Assembly: GCF_934294775.1 (NCBI RefSeq)
Contig: NZ_CAKRAH010000066.1
Coordinates: 1 to 13,861 of the forward strand
Direction: 5' to 3'
Source: an uncultured Dorea sp.
Lineage (GTDB): Bacteria > Bacillota > Clostridia > Lachnospirales > Lachnospiraceae
Length of the DNA: 13,861 bases
Shown here: one piece after another, positions 6,521 to 12,662 of the stretch
Position numbering within the stretch: the first letter of the stretch is position 1
How the letters are laid out: every line of letters starts with the position of its first letter
The notes under the pieces: model-generated
Seen by the model: only the letters and a program-made list of their open reading frames with translations
What the model was told of the DNA's origin: nothing
Databases searched by the model: none
Made by a program: the position numbers and the translations under genes

Positions 6521-8425
6521 ATGCGTCAGTGCCCAAATTGCAAGACTAATAATCCAGACGATGCCAGATTCTGTAATTATTGCGGAATGCGTCTTCCCGA
6601 ATCAAAAGAAGAAAACCTGTATAGTGAGTTGAGTGGACTTGAAGAGACGCCAAAAGTTGATTTTTCAGATAAAGATATAGAGGAAATATCGGAAGAACTG
6701 GAAGATACAGCGCAACTGAAAGTTACGAATGAAGAAAAAGAATCTGGAAATTGTGAAAAAACAGATTTAGAAAATATAACTGAAAAACTGGAAGAAAAGT
6801 CTGAAGCATCAAAAAAATCAAATTTCGGGGAAATAACTGAGATGTTTGAAACTGCAGAGCTTGGAGAGTTATCCGGAGATTGCGGTAAAATTCCGGAAGA
6901 AGATCTGAGAAAACAGTTTACAATTCCTGATAATCTTGGGAAACAGATTGAAAAAGTAACAAAAGAAGAACTGGAACAGGAACTTCATAAAAAGATTAAA
7001 TTAAGAGAAGAAGATATAGCTAAGAAAAATGCAAAAGCCAATATAGATGAACCGACCCGGATGATCGGAAGTAAACAGACGGATGAAACAGATGAACCAA
7101 CCAGAATGTTCACCGGCGATATCGGTGATTTTATAAAGAAGAAAAAAGATTACGAAGAAGTACCGGAAGAGGATGCATATGAAGAGATTCTCCAGTCATG
7201 GGAAAGAAAACGCAAAGAAAAACAGATAAAACGCAAGCGTGAAGGAAAGGATCCAAGCCGGATTCCAAAGATTATCCGCGAAACAAGATCCTGGTCAGAC
7301 CTTACGGAGAGACAGCAGAAGATAGTAAAGAGAACTCTGTTGGGTGTAGCGGTATTTGCAGCATTTTGCGGAATCGGGATATATCATAACCGGCCGGAGG
7401 CGGTAATTGACCGTTATTGTACGGCATATGTACAGGAAAACTGGAAAAAGACCGGACGTATGTCTGATATTCCGGAAAACGGACTGGCAACCATGGATGA
7501 ATATGTATCATATATGAAAGAACATGCGGTAACAGATATCTCGGATTATCAGATGAAAGAGACGAAAGAAGATCATCAGACCGAAGTAGAATCCAGCGGA
7601 AAGAGAAGAGCATTTACCATAACTTATAAGAAAAGTGGCGGAGATAAGACTTCTGAGAAAGTAATTCTGGAAAAGCAGAAAAGTAAAAAATTATTATTAT
7701 TTTCAAATTGGAAAGTATCGACGGATCAGATGATTGCCAGAGATTATAATCTGTATATTCCGTCTGGCGGCCAGGTATGGATTGATGATACAGAGCTTGG
7801 AAAAGATTATAAAGTAAAAGAGGAAAATGAAAGCCTGGATCAGTATAAAGTTTCTTTGTTTGAGGGAGAACATAAGATAAAAGTAAAAATTCCGTGGTTT
7901 CAGACATATGAAACCACCTTTCAGGCATCCGATAAAGGAAGCATGACTGCAGCAAGGATGAAGATTTCCGGAAAAGGCAGGAAAAAGCTGGATAAGAAAA
8001 TGAAACAGACACTGAAAAGCTACATAGATGCAGCAAAAGCAGGAAAATCATTTTCAAAAGTAGAAGGATTGCTCGACAAAGATGCAATGAAGGATCCGGA
8101 AACTAAGAAGGAAAATAAAGAATTTTATAATGATCTGAAAGAAGCGTTAAAGACGACAGATGGTTATAGAACAGAGACGGTCAGCCTGAGTCAGTATCAG
8201 GGAAAATATGTGATTAATGGGGTGACTGGTGAAGTAAGAGGAACATTGTCTTATAATTATGTAGTTACATATAGTCAAGCCAGCGGGGAAACAACAGATG
8301 GAAGCAGCAGTGATACTGCCGGACAATCGGATGGCAGCACGATGATGAGTGCGGAATTTATATACAAGGACGGAGATTATCAGATCATCAGTGTAGATCC
8401 CGGAAGTATCTGGTACAGACAGTAA
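6521..8425 (+). CDS. Zinc-ribbon, single-pass membrane protein with TcaA-like architecture
   Basis: A 634-residue protein. It opens with a zinc ribbon, CPNCKTNNPDDARFCNYCG (C4, C7, C18, C21 pattern). A long, highly acidic and charged low-complexity region (about 25-235) follows, holding two copies of DEPTRM at residues 176-181 and 191-196. A very basic stretch (about 225-250) precedes one membrane helix (about 272-289, GVAVFAAFCGIGIYH), then about 345 extracytoplasmic residues ending in a Ser/Thr/Gly-rich segment and a conserved-looking terminal FIYKDGDYQIISVDP. Zinc ribbon, TM and repeated outside domains recall TcaA-type envelope proteins, but I cannot assign a function. ATG 6521 is preferred over 6515 because AAGGAGG (6507-6513) is 7 bases from 6521 and only 1 from 6515. 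The threonines of DEPTRM could be kinase targets (inference). Confidence 0.75.
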   Translation: MRQCPNCKTNNPDDARFCNYCGMRLPESKEENLYSELSGLEETPKVDFSDKDIEEISEELEDTAQLKVTNEEKESGNCEKTDLENITEKLEEKSEASKKSNFGEITEMFETAELGELSGDCGKIPEEDLRKQFTIPDNLGKQIEKVTKEELEQELHKKIKLREEDIAKKNAKANIDEPTRMIGSKQTDETDEPTRMFTGDIGDFIKKKKDYEEVPEEDAYEEILQSWERKRKEKQIKRKREGKDPSRIPKIIRETRSWSDLTERQQKIVKRTLLGVAVFAAFCGIGIYHNRPEAVIDRYCTAYVQENWKKTGRMSDIPENGLATMDEYVSYMKEHAVTDISDYQMKETKEDHQTEVESSGKRRAFTITYKKSGGDKTSEKVILEKQKSKKLLLFSNWKVSTDQMIARDYNLYIPSGGQVWIDDTELGKDYKVKEENESLDQYKVSLFEGEHKIKVKIPWFQTYETTFQASDKGSMTAARMKISGKGRKKLDKKMKQTLKSYIDAAKAGKSFSKVEGLLDKDAMKDPETKKENKEFYNDLKEALKTTDGYRTETVSLSQYQGKYVINGVTGEVRGTLSYNYVVTYSQASGETTDGSSSDTAGQSDGSTMMSAEFIYKDGDYQIISVDPGSIWYRQ

Positions 8426-8451
8426 GCACGATGATGAAAATTTTATAGGAA

Positions 8452-8516
8452 AAGACTTGCTTTTTAAGCCTGGATATGATATGCTATCTGGGCGAATGGA
8501 AGTAGGTCTTTTTTTT
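8452..8516 (+). terminator. Terminator after the zinc-ribbon gene
   Basis: The outer arms AAGACTTGCTT (8452-8462) and AAGTAGGTCTT (8500-8510), and the inner arms GCCTGGATA (8468-8476) and TATCTGGGC (8485-8493), pair with some G-T pairs, and an eight-T run follows. The same stretch contains a TGA-TATGCT -10-like element (8477-8485) with TTGCTT 17 bases upstream, so a promoter for rpmG may overlap it. Confidence 0.65.
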
Positions 8517-8529
8517 ATGCCTAAAATCG

Positions 8530-8548
8530 GGCGGCTTCGCAAGCTGCC
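8530..8548 (+). repeat. Short hairpin upstream of rpmG
   Basis: GGCGGCTT-CGC-AAGCTGCC forms an 8-bp stem with one G-T pair and a 3-base loop. The right arm carries the AGCTGCC core seen in the other intergenic hairpins. It lies in the rpmG leader; its role is unknown. Confidence 0.45.
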
Positions 8549-8589
8549 ACGAAACACGTTAACTAAGATTATAAAGCGAGGTGGAAGTT

Positions 8590-8739
8590 GTGCGTACAAG
8601 AATCACATTGGAGTGTACAGAATGCAAGCAGCGTAACTACAACATGACAAAGGATAAGAAATCTCATCCTGAACGTATGGAAACCAAAAAGTACTGCAGA
8701 TTCTGTAAAAAACACACATTGCACAAAGAGACGAAATAA
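8590..8739 (+). CDS. rpmG: 50S ribosomal protein L33 (zinc-binding type)
   Basis: A 49-residue protein starting at GTG 8590, with GAGGTGG (8578-8584) 5 bases upstream, and ending at TAA 8737-8739. It reads VRTRITLECTECKQRNYN and continues to KYCRFCKKHTLHKETK. The length and the TECK...NMTKDKK...HPERMETKKYCRFCKKH pattern are those of bacterial L33. Both Cys pairs (C9/C12 and C36/C39) are present, so this is the zinc-containing form. L33 sits near the E site of the large subunit. It starts the rpmG-secE-nusG-rplK-rplA cluster, the usual Firmicutes order, and is followed by secE after 23 bases. Confidence 0.96.
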   Translation: MRTRITLECTECKQRNYNMTKDKKSHPERMETKKYCRFCKKHTLHKETK

Positions 8740-8762
8740 TCGCCGCAAAGGAGTGAATGTCA

Positions 8763-9005
8763 ATGGGTGAAAAAGCTCAGACTCAGAAAGATAAGAGTAA
8801 AAAAACTCAGAAAAAAAGCCGGATTAAACGAATGAGCGAATGGTTCGATGGATTGGGCAAAGAGTTCAAGAAAATCGTTTGGCCGGAAAAGATGACAGTT
8901 GCAAAAGAAACGGCAGCGGTTGTTTCGGTATCCGTGGTCCTGGGAGCGATTATCGCAATCGTTGATTTTCTCGCCCAGTACGGAGTAGATTTATTAGTAA
9001 AATAA
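8763..9005 (+). CDS. secE: Preprotein translocase subunit SecE
   Basis: An 80-residue protein with a Lys-rich N-terminus, the conserved amphipathic motif FKKIVWPEK (P at the SecE hallmark position, followed by a conserved T/A-V-x-K-x-T segment) and a single C-terminal membrane helix (about 49-75). This is the minimal one-helix SecE of Gram-positive bacteria. It clamps SecY in the SecYEG export channel. Two in-frame ATGs are available, 8757 and 8763. AAGGAG (8748-8753) is 3 bases from the first and 9 from the second, so 8763 is preferred. It lies between rpmG and nusG in the standard order. Confidence 0.95.
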   Translation: MGEKAQTQKDKSKKTQKKSRIKRMSEWFDGLGKEFKKIVWPEKMTVAKETAAVVSVSVVLGAIIAIVDFLAQYGVDLLVK

Positions 9006-9038
9006 CTGATAAACAAAACGGACAGGAAAGGTGAGATT

Positions 9039-9554
9039 ATGTCAGAGGCAAAATGGTACGTAGTTCATACCTATTCAGGGTACGAGAACAAAGTAAAAGC
9101 CAACATTGATAAGACAATCGAGAACAGACATCTTGAGGATCAGATCCTTGAAGTAAGAGTTCCGCTGGAAGACGTTGTTGAGATGAAAAACGGCGTTCAG
9201 AAAGTGTCTCAGAAGAAGATGTTTCCAGGCTATGTGTTGATCCATATGATTATGAATGATGATACATGGTATGTTGTTCGTAATACAAGAGGTGTGACAG
9301 GATTTGTCGGACCTGGATCTAAGCCGGTACCGCTTACAGATGCGGAGATGGCTCCTCTGGGAATCCAGAGAGAGGAAGTAGTCATGGACTACAAGGAGGG
9401 CGACACAGTCCAGGTAATTGCAGGCGCATGGGCAGATACAGTCGGAGTAATCCAGACGATCAACATGCAGAAGCAGAGCCTTACTATTAATGTTGAGCTC
9501 TTCGGACGCGAGACCCCGGTTGAAATTGGTTTCGCAGAAGTTAAGAAAATGTAA
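9039..9554 (+). CDS. nusG: Transcription termination/antitermination protein NusG
   Basis: A 171-residue protein. The N-terminal NGN domain begins KWYVVHTYSGYENKVKANI and contains VPLEDVVEMKNG, KKMFPGYVLIHM and W-Y-V-V-R-N-T-R-G-V-T-G-F-V-G. The C-terminal KOW domain begins EGDTVQVIAGAWADTVGVIQ. The full length is typical. NusG binds RNA polymerase at the clamp, modulates pausing and links transcription to Rho or ribosomes. The start follows an AAAGGTGAG site (9027-9035). It is 33 bases after secE. Confidence 0.97.
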   Translation: MSEAKWYVVHTYSGYENKVKANIDKTIENRHLEDQILEVRVPLEDVVEMKNGVQKVSQKKMFPGYVLIHMIMNDDTWYVVRNTRGVTGFVGPGSKPVPLTDAEMAPLGIQREEVVMDYKEGDTVQVIAGAWADTVGVIQTINMQKQSLTINVELFGRETPVEIGFAEVKKM

Positions 9555-9560
9555 CAGTAA

Positions 9561-9596
9561 GTGGGAGGGGCATTATTTGTTCCCCGCCATCACCAC
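9561..9596 (+). promoter_or_regulatory. Candidate ribosomal protein L1 binding hairpin before rplK (copy 1)
   Basis: GTGG (9561-9564) pairs with CCAC (9593-9596), and GGGG (9567-9570) with CCCC (9582-9585). An asymmetric internal loop, GA against GCCATCA, separates the two stems. The Shine-Dalgarno AAGGAGGT begins at the next base. The GUGGGAGG...CC...AUACCAC arrangement mimics the 23S rRNA L1 site (helices 76-77). Confidence 0.65.
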
Positions 9597-9611
9597 AAGG
9601 AGGTAATTGAA

Positions 9612-10037
9612 ATGGCAAAAAAAGTAGAAGGTTATATTAAATTACAGATCCCAGCCGGCAAAGCTACTCCGGCACCACCGGTTGGACCTGCTCTTGGTCA
9701 GCACGGTGTAAACATCGTTGAATTTACAAAACAGTTCAACGCTAAGACAGCAGATCAGGGAGACATGATCATCCCTGTAGTTATCACAGTTTACAATGAT
9801 AGAAGTTTCAGCTTCATCACAAAGACACCACCGGCAGCAGTTCTGATCAAAAAGGCCTGCAACATCAAATCTGGTTCAGGTGTACCTAACAAGACAAAGG
9901 TTGCTACAATCACAAAAGCTCAGGTAGAAGAAATCGCTAAGACAAAGATGCCTGACCTGAATGCTGCTACACTTGAAAGTGCTATGAGCATGGTAGAGGG
10001 AACTTGCCGTTCTATGGGTGTAACTGTAACAGAGTAA
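9612..10037 (+). CDS. rplK: 50S ribosomal protein L11
   Basis: A 141-residue protein beginning MAKKVEGYIKLQIPAGKATP, with the conserved P-P-V-G-P-A-L-G-Q-H-G-V-N-I linker region and the C-terminal rRNA-binding domain (KSGSGVPNK through MVEGTCRSMGVTV). L11 forms the stalk base with 23S rRNA and takes part in factor binding and RelA signalling. The frame is open upstream to 9561 through an in-frame GTG, but the true start is ATG 9612, 7 bases after AAGGAGGT (9597-9604) and matching the family N-terminus. Cotranscribed with nusG and rplA. Confidence 0.98.
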   Translation: MAKKVEGYIKLQIPAGKATPAPPVGPALGQHGVNIVEFTKQFNAKTADQGDMIIPVVITVYNDRSFSFITKTPPAAVLIKKACNIKSGSGVPNKTKVATITKAQVEEIAKTKMPDLNAATLESAMSMVEGTCRSMGVTVTE

Positions 10038-10052
10038 TTGATGAAGATGAAT

Positions 10053-10079
10053 GTGGGAGGGTTATCCCGCCATTACCAC
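10053..10079 (+). promoter_or_regulatory. Candidate ribosomal protein L1 binding hairpin before rplA (copy 2)
   Basis: GTGG (10053-10056) pairs with CCAC (10076-10079), and GGG (10059-10061) with CCC (10066-10068). The same GA versus GCCATTA internal loop as copy 1 is present. AGGAGGT (10081-10087) starts one base after the stem, so protein bound here would block initiation at rplA. Confidence 0.7.
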
Positions 10080-10094
10080 TAGGAGGTTTATAGA

Positions 10095-10787
10095 ATGAAA
10101 AGAGGAAAGAAATACGTTGAAGCTGCGAAATCAATCGACAGAGGAACACTCTACGATGTAGCAGACGCAGTATCATTAGTTAAAAAGACTGCAACAGCAA
10201 AATTCGATGAGACTATTGAAGCTCATATCAGAACTGGATGTGACGGACGTCACGCTGACCAGCAGATTCGTGGAGCAGTAGTTCTGCCACACGGAACTGG
10301 TAAAAAAGTTCGTATCCTTGTATTTGCAAAAGACGCTAAAGCTGAAGAAGCTAAAGCAGCTGGAGCAGATTTCGTTGGAGGAGAAGAACTCATTCCAAAG
10401 ATCCAGAACGAAAACTGGTTTGAATTCGATGTAGTAGTAGCTACACCAGACATGATGGGTGTTGTTGGACGTCTCGGACGTGTACTTGGACCTAAGGGAT
10501 TAATGCCAAACCCGAAGGCTGGTACAGTAACAATGGACGTTACAAAAGCTATCCAGGAAATCAAAGCTGGTAAGATCGAGTACAGACTTGATAAAACAAA
10601 CATTATCCATGTGCCAGTAGGTAAAGCAAGCTTTACTGAAGAACAGCTTACGGACAACTTCCAGACGCTTATTGATGCGATTAACAAAGTAAGACCAGCA
10701 GCAGTTAAGGGACAGTACCTTAAGAGCGTGACACTTACTTCTACAATGGGACCTGGTGTAAAAATCAACCCAATGAAGCTTGTTTAA
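10095..10787 (+). CDS. rplA: 50S ribosomal protein L1
   Basis: A 230-residue protein, full length for bacterial L1. It begins KRGKKYVEAAKSIDRGTLYD and contains the conserved LPHGTGKKVRILVFA, the domain II segment with PDMMGVVGRLGRVLGPKGLMPNPKAGTV (given in part) and a C-terminal TLTSTMGPGVKINP. L1 forms the mobile stalk at the E site and, in many bacteria, represses its own operon by binding an mRNA copy of its rRNA site. ATG 10095 is 7 bases after AGGAGGT. It is the last gene of the operon here; a strong terminator follows. Confidence 0.98.
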   Translation: MKRGKKYVEAAKSIDRGTLYDVADAVSLVKKTATAKFDETIEAHIRTGCDGRHADQQIRGAVVLPHGTGKKVRILVFAKDAKAEEAKAAGADFVGGEELIPKIQNENWFEFDVVVATPDMMGVVGRLGRVLGPKGLMPNPKAGTVTMDVTKAIQEIKAGKIEYRLDKTNIIHVPVGKASFTEEQLTDNFQTLIDAINKVRPAAVKGQYLKSVTLTSTMGPGVKINPMKLV

Positions 10788-10812
10788 TCCGCAAGATAAT
10801 AACGAATATAAG

Positions 10813-10852
10813 AGCCCTGTGTATGAGTGAAAACTTATACACAGGGCTTTTT
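10813..10852 (+). terminator. Intrinsic terminator ending the ribosomal operon
   Basis: AGCCCTGTGTAT (10813-10824) pairs with ATACACAGGGCT (10837-10848); the stem extends inward with a few more pairs around AAAA, and a five-T tract follows. It is about 25 bases downstream of the rplA stop. Confidence 0.93.
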
Positions 10853-10891
10853 GTATAATAAGCAACTGCATTCCCTGTTATACAAAAAGCC
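10845..10891. repeat. 14-bp perfect inverted repeat
   Basis: GGCTTTTTGTATAA (10845-10858) is the exact reverse complement of TTATACAAAAAGCC (10878-10891), with 19 bases between. The left arm is the terminator tail; the right arm reads as a T tract on the minus strand. Confidence 0.75.
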
Positions 10892-10978
10892 TCCGGCAGA
10901 ATACACATTTGCGCGAAGAAGCAGGATGTTGCAAGCGACTGCGCTCAGCGCGAGAATATGCCAGAGCACATTTTTGTT
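10891..10978. terminator. Long palindrome, possible bidirectional terminator
   Basis: CTCCGGCA (10891-10898) pairs with TGCCAGAG (10959-10966) with one mismatch, and TTTGCGC (10908-10914) pairs with GCGCGAG (10948-10954) inside it. T-rich tracts flank it on both strands: TTTTTGTTTT at 10971-10980 on plus, and GGCTTTTTGT (10882-10891 reversed) on minus. It separates the ribosomal and trp units. Confidence 0.45.
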
Positions 10979-10984
10979 TTACCA

Positions 10985-11047
10985 ATGTATGTAAGAGAAG
11001 CTGCCGGTGGCAGATCCTGTGTATCGTTACACGAATAGGATATATGA
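10985..11047 (+). repeat. Hairpin repeat family, copy B
   Basis: GTATGTAAGAGAAGCTGCC leads into CTGCC-GGT-GGCAG (11001-11013). It then diverges into a second stem, ATCCT...AGGAT, enclosing GTGTA/TACAC (11014-11041). The left half matches copies A and C almost exactly. The TTCTCT right arm of those copies is missing. Confidence 0.55.
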
Positions 11048-11090
11048 CAAAAGATTACTTAGTAAAAAGGTAGGAATAATAAAAAAGTGG

Positions 11091-11119
11091 TTGACAAATG
11101 AGAGAAAAACCACTATAGT
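11091..11119 (+). promoter_or_regulatory. Promoter of the trp T-box transcript
   Basis: Perfect TTGACA (11091-11096), a 17-base spacer and TATAGT (11114-11119). Both boxes and the spacing are the same as in the fhs promoter. Confidence 0.88.
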
Positions 11120-11124
11120 GTAGT

Positions 11125-11424
11125 AAAGTAGTAAAACCGATGAACAAGAGGAGTAAGTAAAGATATTTGTTCCCAGAGAGCTGCAGGTGGTGGGATTGCA
11201 GTAATAAGAGTTTTTACCGAATGGACTTGTGAGGGCAGTTTGAAACCAGAAGATGGGAGTAGATGCTGACGGGATTCTCGCCCGTTATCAAAGAGATGTG
11301 TATGATAGTACATAAAAGAGTGGTCACAAGATATGACAAATTGGGTGGTACCGCAGAAGTGATAGAAATATATGTTTGAATTATATTTAGCTTTTGTCCC
11401 TTTAGAGGGGCAGAAGCTTTTTTT
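11125..11424 (+). ncRNA. T-box leader, tryptophan-specific
   Basis: Stem I contains the AGTA-type motif after GAGG (about 11149-11160), the distal loop around GGTGGTG (11175-11182) and a specifier loop GAA-TGG-A with TGG (Trp) at 11222-11224. Stem III is GACGGG...CCCGTTA (about 11269-11287). The antiterminator T-box TGGGTGGTACCGCAG lies at 11342-11356, with the tRNA-pairing bulge TGGTACC at 11346-11352. Uncharged tRNA-Trp would stabilise the antiterminator and allow reading into the trp genes. All main elements look intact although the genes it controls are broken. Confidence 0.93.
11389..11424 (+). terminator. T-box regulated terminator
   Basis: AGCTTTTGTCCC (11389-11400) pairs with GGGGCAGAAGCT (11407-11418) with G-T pairs and one mismatch, followed by a seven-T tract. 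It is the alternative to the antiterminator and lies 150 bases before trpE. Confidence 0.9.
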
Positions 11425-11493
11425 ATGCCAAAGCATGCAAGAGAAGCTGCCAGTGGCAGGTTCTCTGTATATCTATGTATGCCAAAGCATGCA
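11424..11493 (+). repeat. Hairpin repeat family, copy C, flanked by 16-bp direct repeats
   Basis: AGAGAAGCTGCC (11440-11451) pairs with GGCAGGTTCTCT (11455-11466), a 12-bp stem with a single mismatch around AGT. TATGCCAAAGCATGCA occurs exactly at 11424-11439 and again at 11478-11493, on either side of the hairpin. It sits between the T-box terminator and trpE. Confidence 0.65.
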
Positions 11494-11576
11494 TATTAGA
11501 ATTCACTGCATGTCCATTCGCTCTTCCATACACAGGCAATTAAAACCAGAGACAGACAAAAGGAGGAACCATATTG

Positions 11577-12128
11577 ATGTATCCAGATTGTAATGAAATC
11601 ATGAAACTGGCACCGGAGTATCATATCATTCCGGTATGCAAAGAGATCTATGCAGATGTAATTACCCCGATCACACTTTTGAGAAAGATCGCAGCGGTAA
11701 GCAAAAGATACTATCTGCTGGAAAGTGTGGAAGGTGGAGAAAAATGGGGAAGATATTCATTCCTTGGATTTGATCCGATCATGCGTGTTACATGCAATTC
11801 CGATAAAGTAACGATTGAGACAGAAGAAAGAAAAGAAGTAAAAGAGACAAAGAAACCTCTTGAAGTAATCAGAGAGATCTTAAAAGAAATGAAGGCACCT
11901 AAGATCCGGGCATGTGAGATCATCGAAGAACTGGAGACGGAGCAAAGAGGAATCTACGGAGGAGCTCTTGGATACATCGATTTTACCGGCAACATGGATA
12001 CATGTATCGCAATCCGTATGGCAGTAAAGAAAGACGGTAAGGTGATAGAAAACCGGGGATTTGAGAATAAAGATATTGCATTGATGAAGACAGAAACCGG
12101 AAAAACATCAATAAAGATAAAGGGATAA
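11577..12128 (+). pseudogene. trpE: Anthranilate synthase component I, internally deleted remnant
   Basis: A 183-codon frame, against about 490 for intact TrpE. ATG 11577 lies 10 bases after AGGAGG (11561-11566); a TTG at 11574 is the alternative. Residues about 1-112 are the normal N-terminus, including YYLLESVEGGEKWGRYSFLG with the LLES tryptophan-feedback motif. At about KAPKIRACEII (near 11894-11912) the sequence jumps in frame to what is normally the far C-terminal chorismate-binding region: RGIYGGALGYIDFTGNMDTC...IAIRMAVKKDGKV. About 300 residues, most of the catalytic domain, are missing. After KDGKV (about 12044) the frame continues for some 27 residues that I do not recognise before stopping. 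It cannot be an active synthase. Intact TrpE makes anthranilate from chorismate with TrpG, and no trpG is seen. Confidence 0.88.
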
Positions 12129-12170
12129 AGATATTAAAAAGAGTGACACAGATACAGGAGGCAGTAGAGC

Positions 12171-12662
12171 ACGATAAGAGAAGCAATCGCAAAATTAATG
12201 AATAAAGAAGACCTCACATACGATGAAGCAATAGGTGTTATGGAAGAGATGATGGATGGAACCGCAACACAGGCACAGATGGGTGGATTCCTGACAGCAC
12301 TTTCCATGCAGGGAGAGACAATAGAAGAAATCACAGCATTTGCAACCGTAATGAGAGAAAAAGGAGTAAAGATCACTCCGGAAAGAGAAGTCATCGATAT
12401 CGTGGGAACCGGCGGGGATCAGGTTGGGACATTCAACATCTCGACAACATCCGCATTTGTCGTAGCAGCAGGTGGCGTGCCGGTTGCAAAACACGGCAAC
12501 CAAAGCGTATCAAGCAAAAGCGGTGCGGCAGATGTTCTGGAAAAGATTGGCGTAAATGTAGCACTAAAAGCAGAAGAAAATGAAAAAGTATTAAAAGAAA
12601 CAGGAATCTGTTTCTTCTTCGCACCGGTATATCATTCTTCTATGAAATATGCAGCACCGGTC
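12171..12662 (+). pseudogene. trpD: Anthranilate phosphoribosyltransferase, start-codon mutant and 3'-truncated
   Basis: The coding match begins at ACG 12171 followed by IREAIAKLMNKEDLTYDEA, the usual start of TrpD after an initiator Met. AGGAGG (12156-12161) is 9 bases upstream, so ACG occupies the place of the normal ATG. The next in-frame ATG (12198) has no ribosome-binding site. Retained motifs are GTGGD (PRPP phosphate loop), FNISTT and KHGNQSVSSKSGAADVLE. The match ends after MKYAAPV (12662), about residue 164 of roughly 340, where the sequence passes into trpB in another frame; the trpD frame stops at 12681-12683. The C-terminal half of the alpha/beta domain is lost. TrpD would transfer phosphoribose to anthranilate. 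Confidence 0.88.

Noticed and set aside
7614..8087. 157-codon minus-strand open frame opposite the zinc-ribbon gene
   Set aside because: Leu/Phe/Ser-rich antisense of a Lys/Glu-rich gene; the hydrophobic look arises from base composition.
9561..9611. Upstream extension of rplK from GTG 9561
   Set aside because: It would translate the regulatory hairpin and Shine-Dalgarno; the L11 family N-terminus begins at 9612.
10250..10768. 172-codon minus-strand open frame opposite rplA
   Set aside because: The composition (Ser/Thr/Pro-rich) is the antisense of an L1 gene, with no start signal; a shadow.
11372..11593. 73-codon plus-strand frame before trpE
   Set aside because: It runs through the T-box terminator, the hairpin repeat and the trpE ribosome-binding site, with no protein-like sequence.
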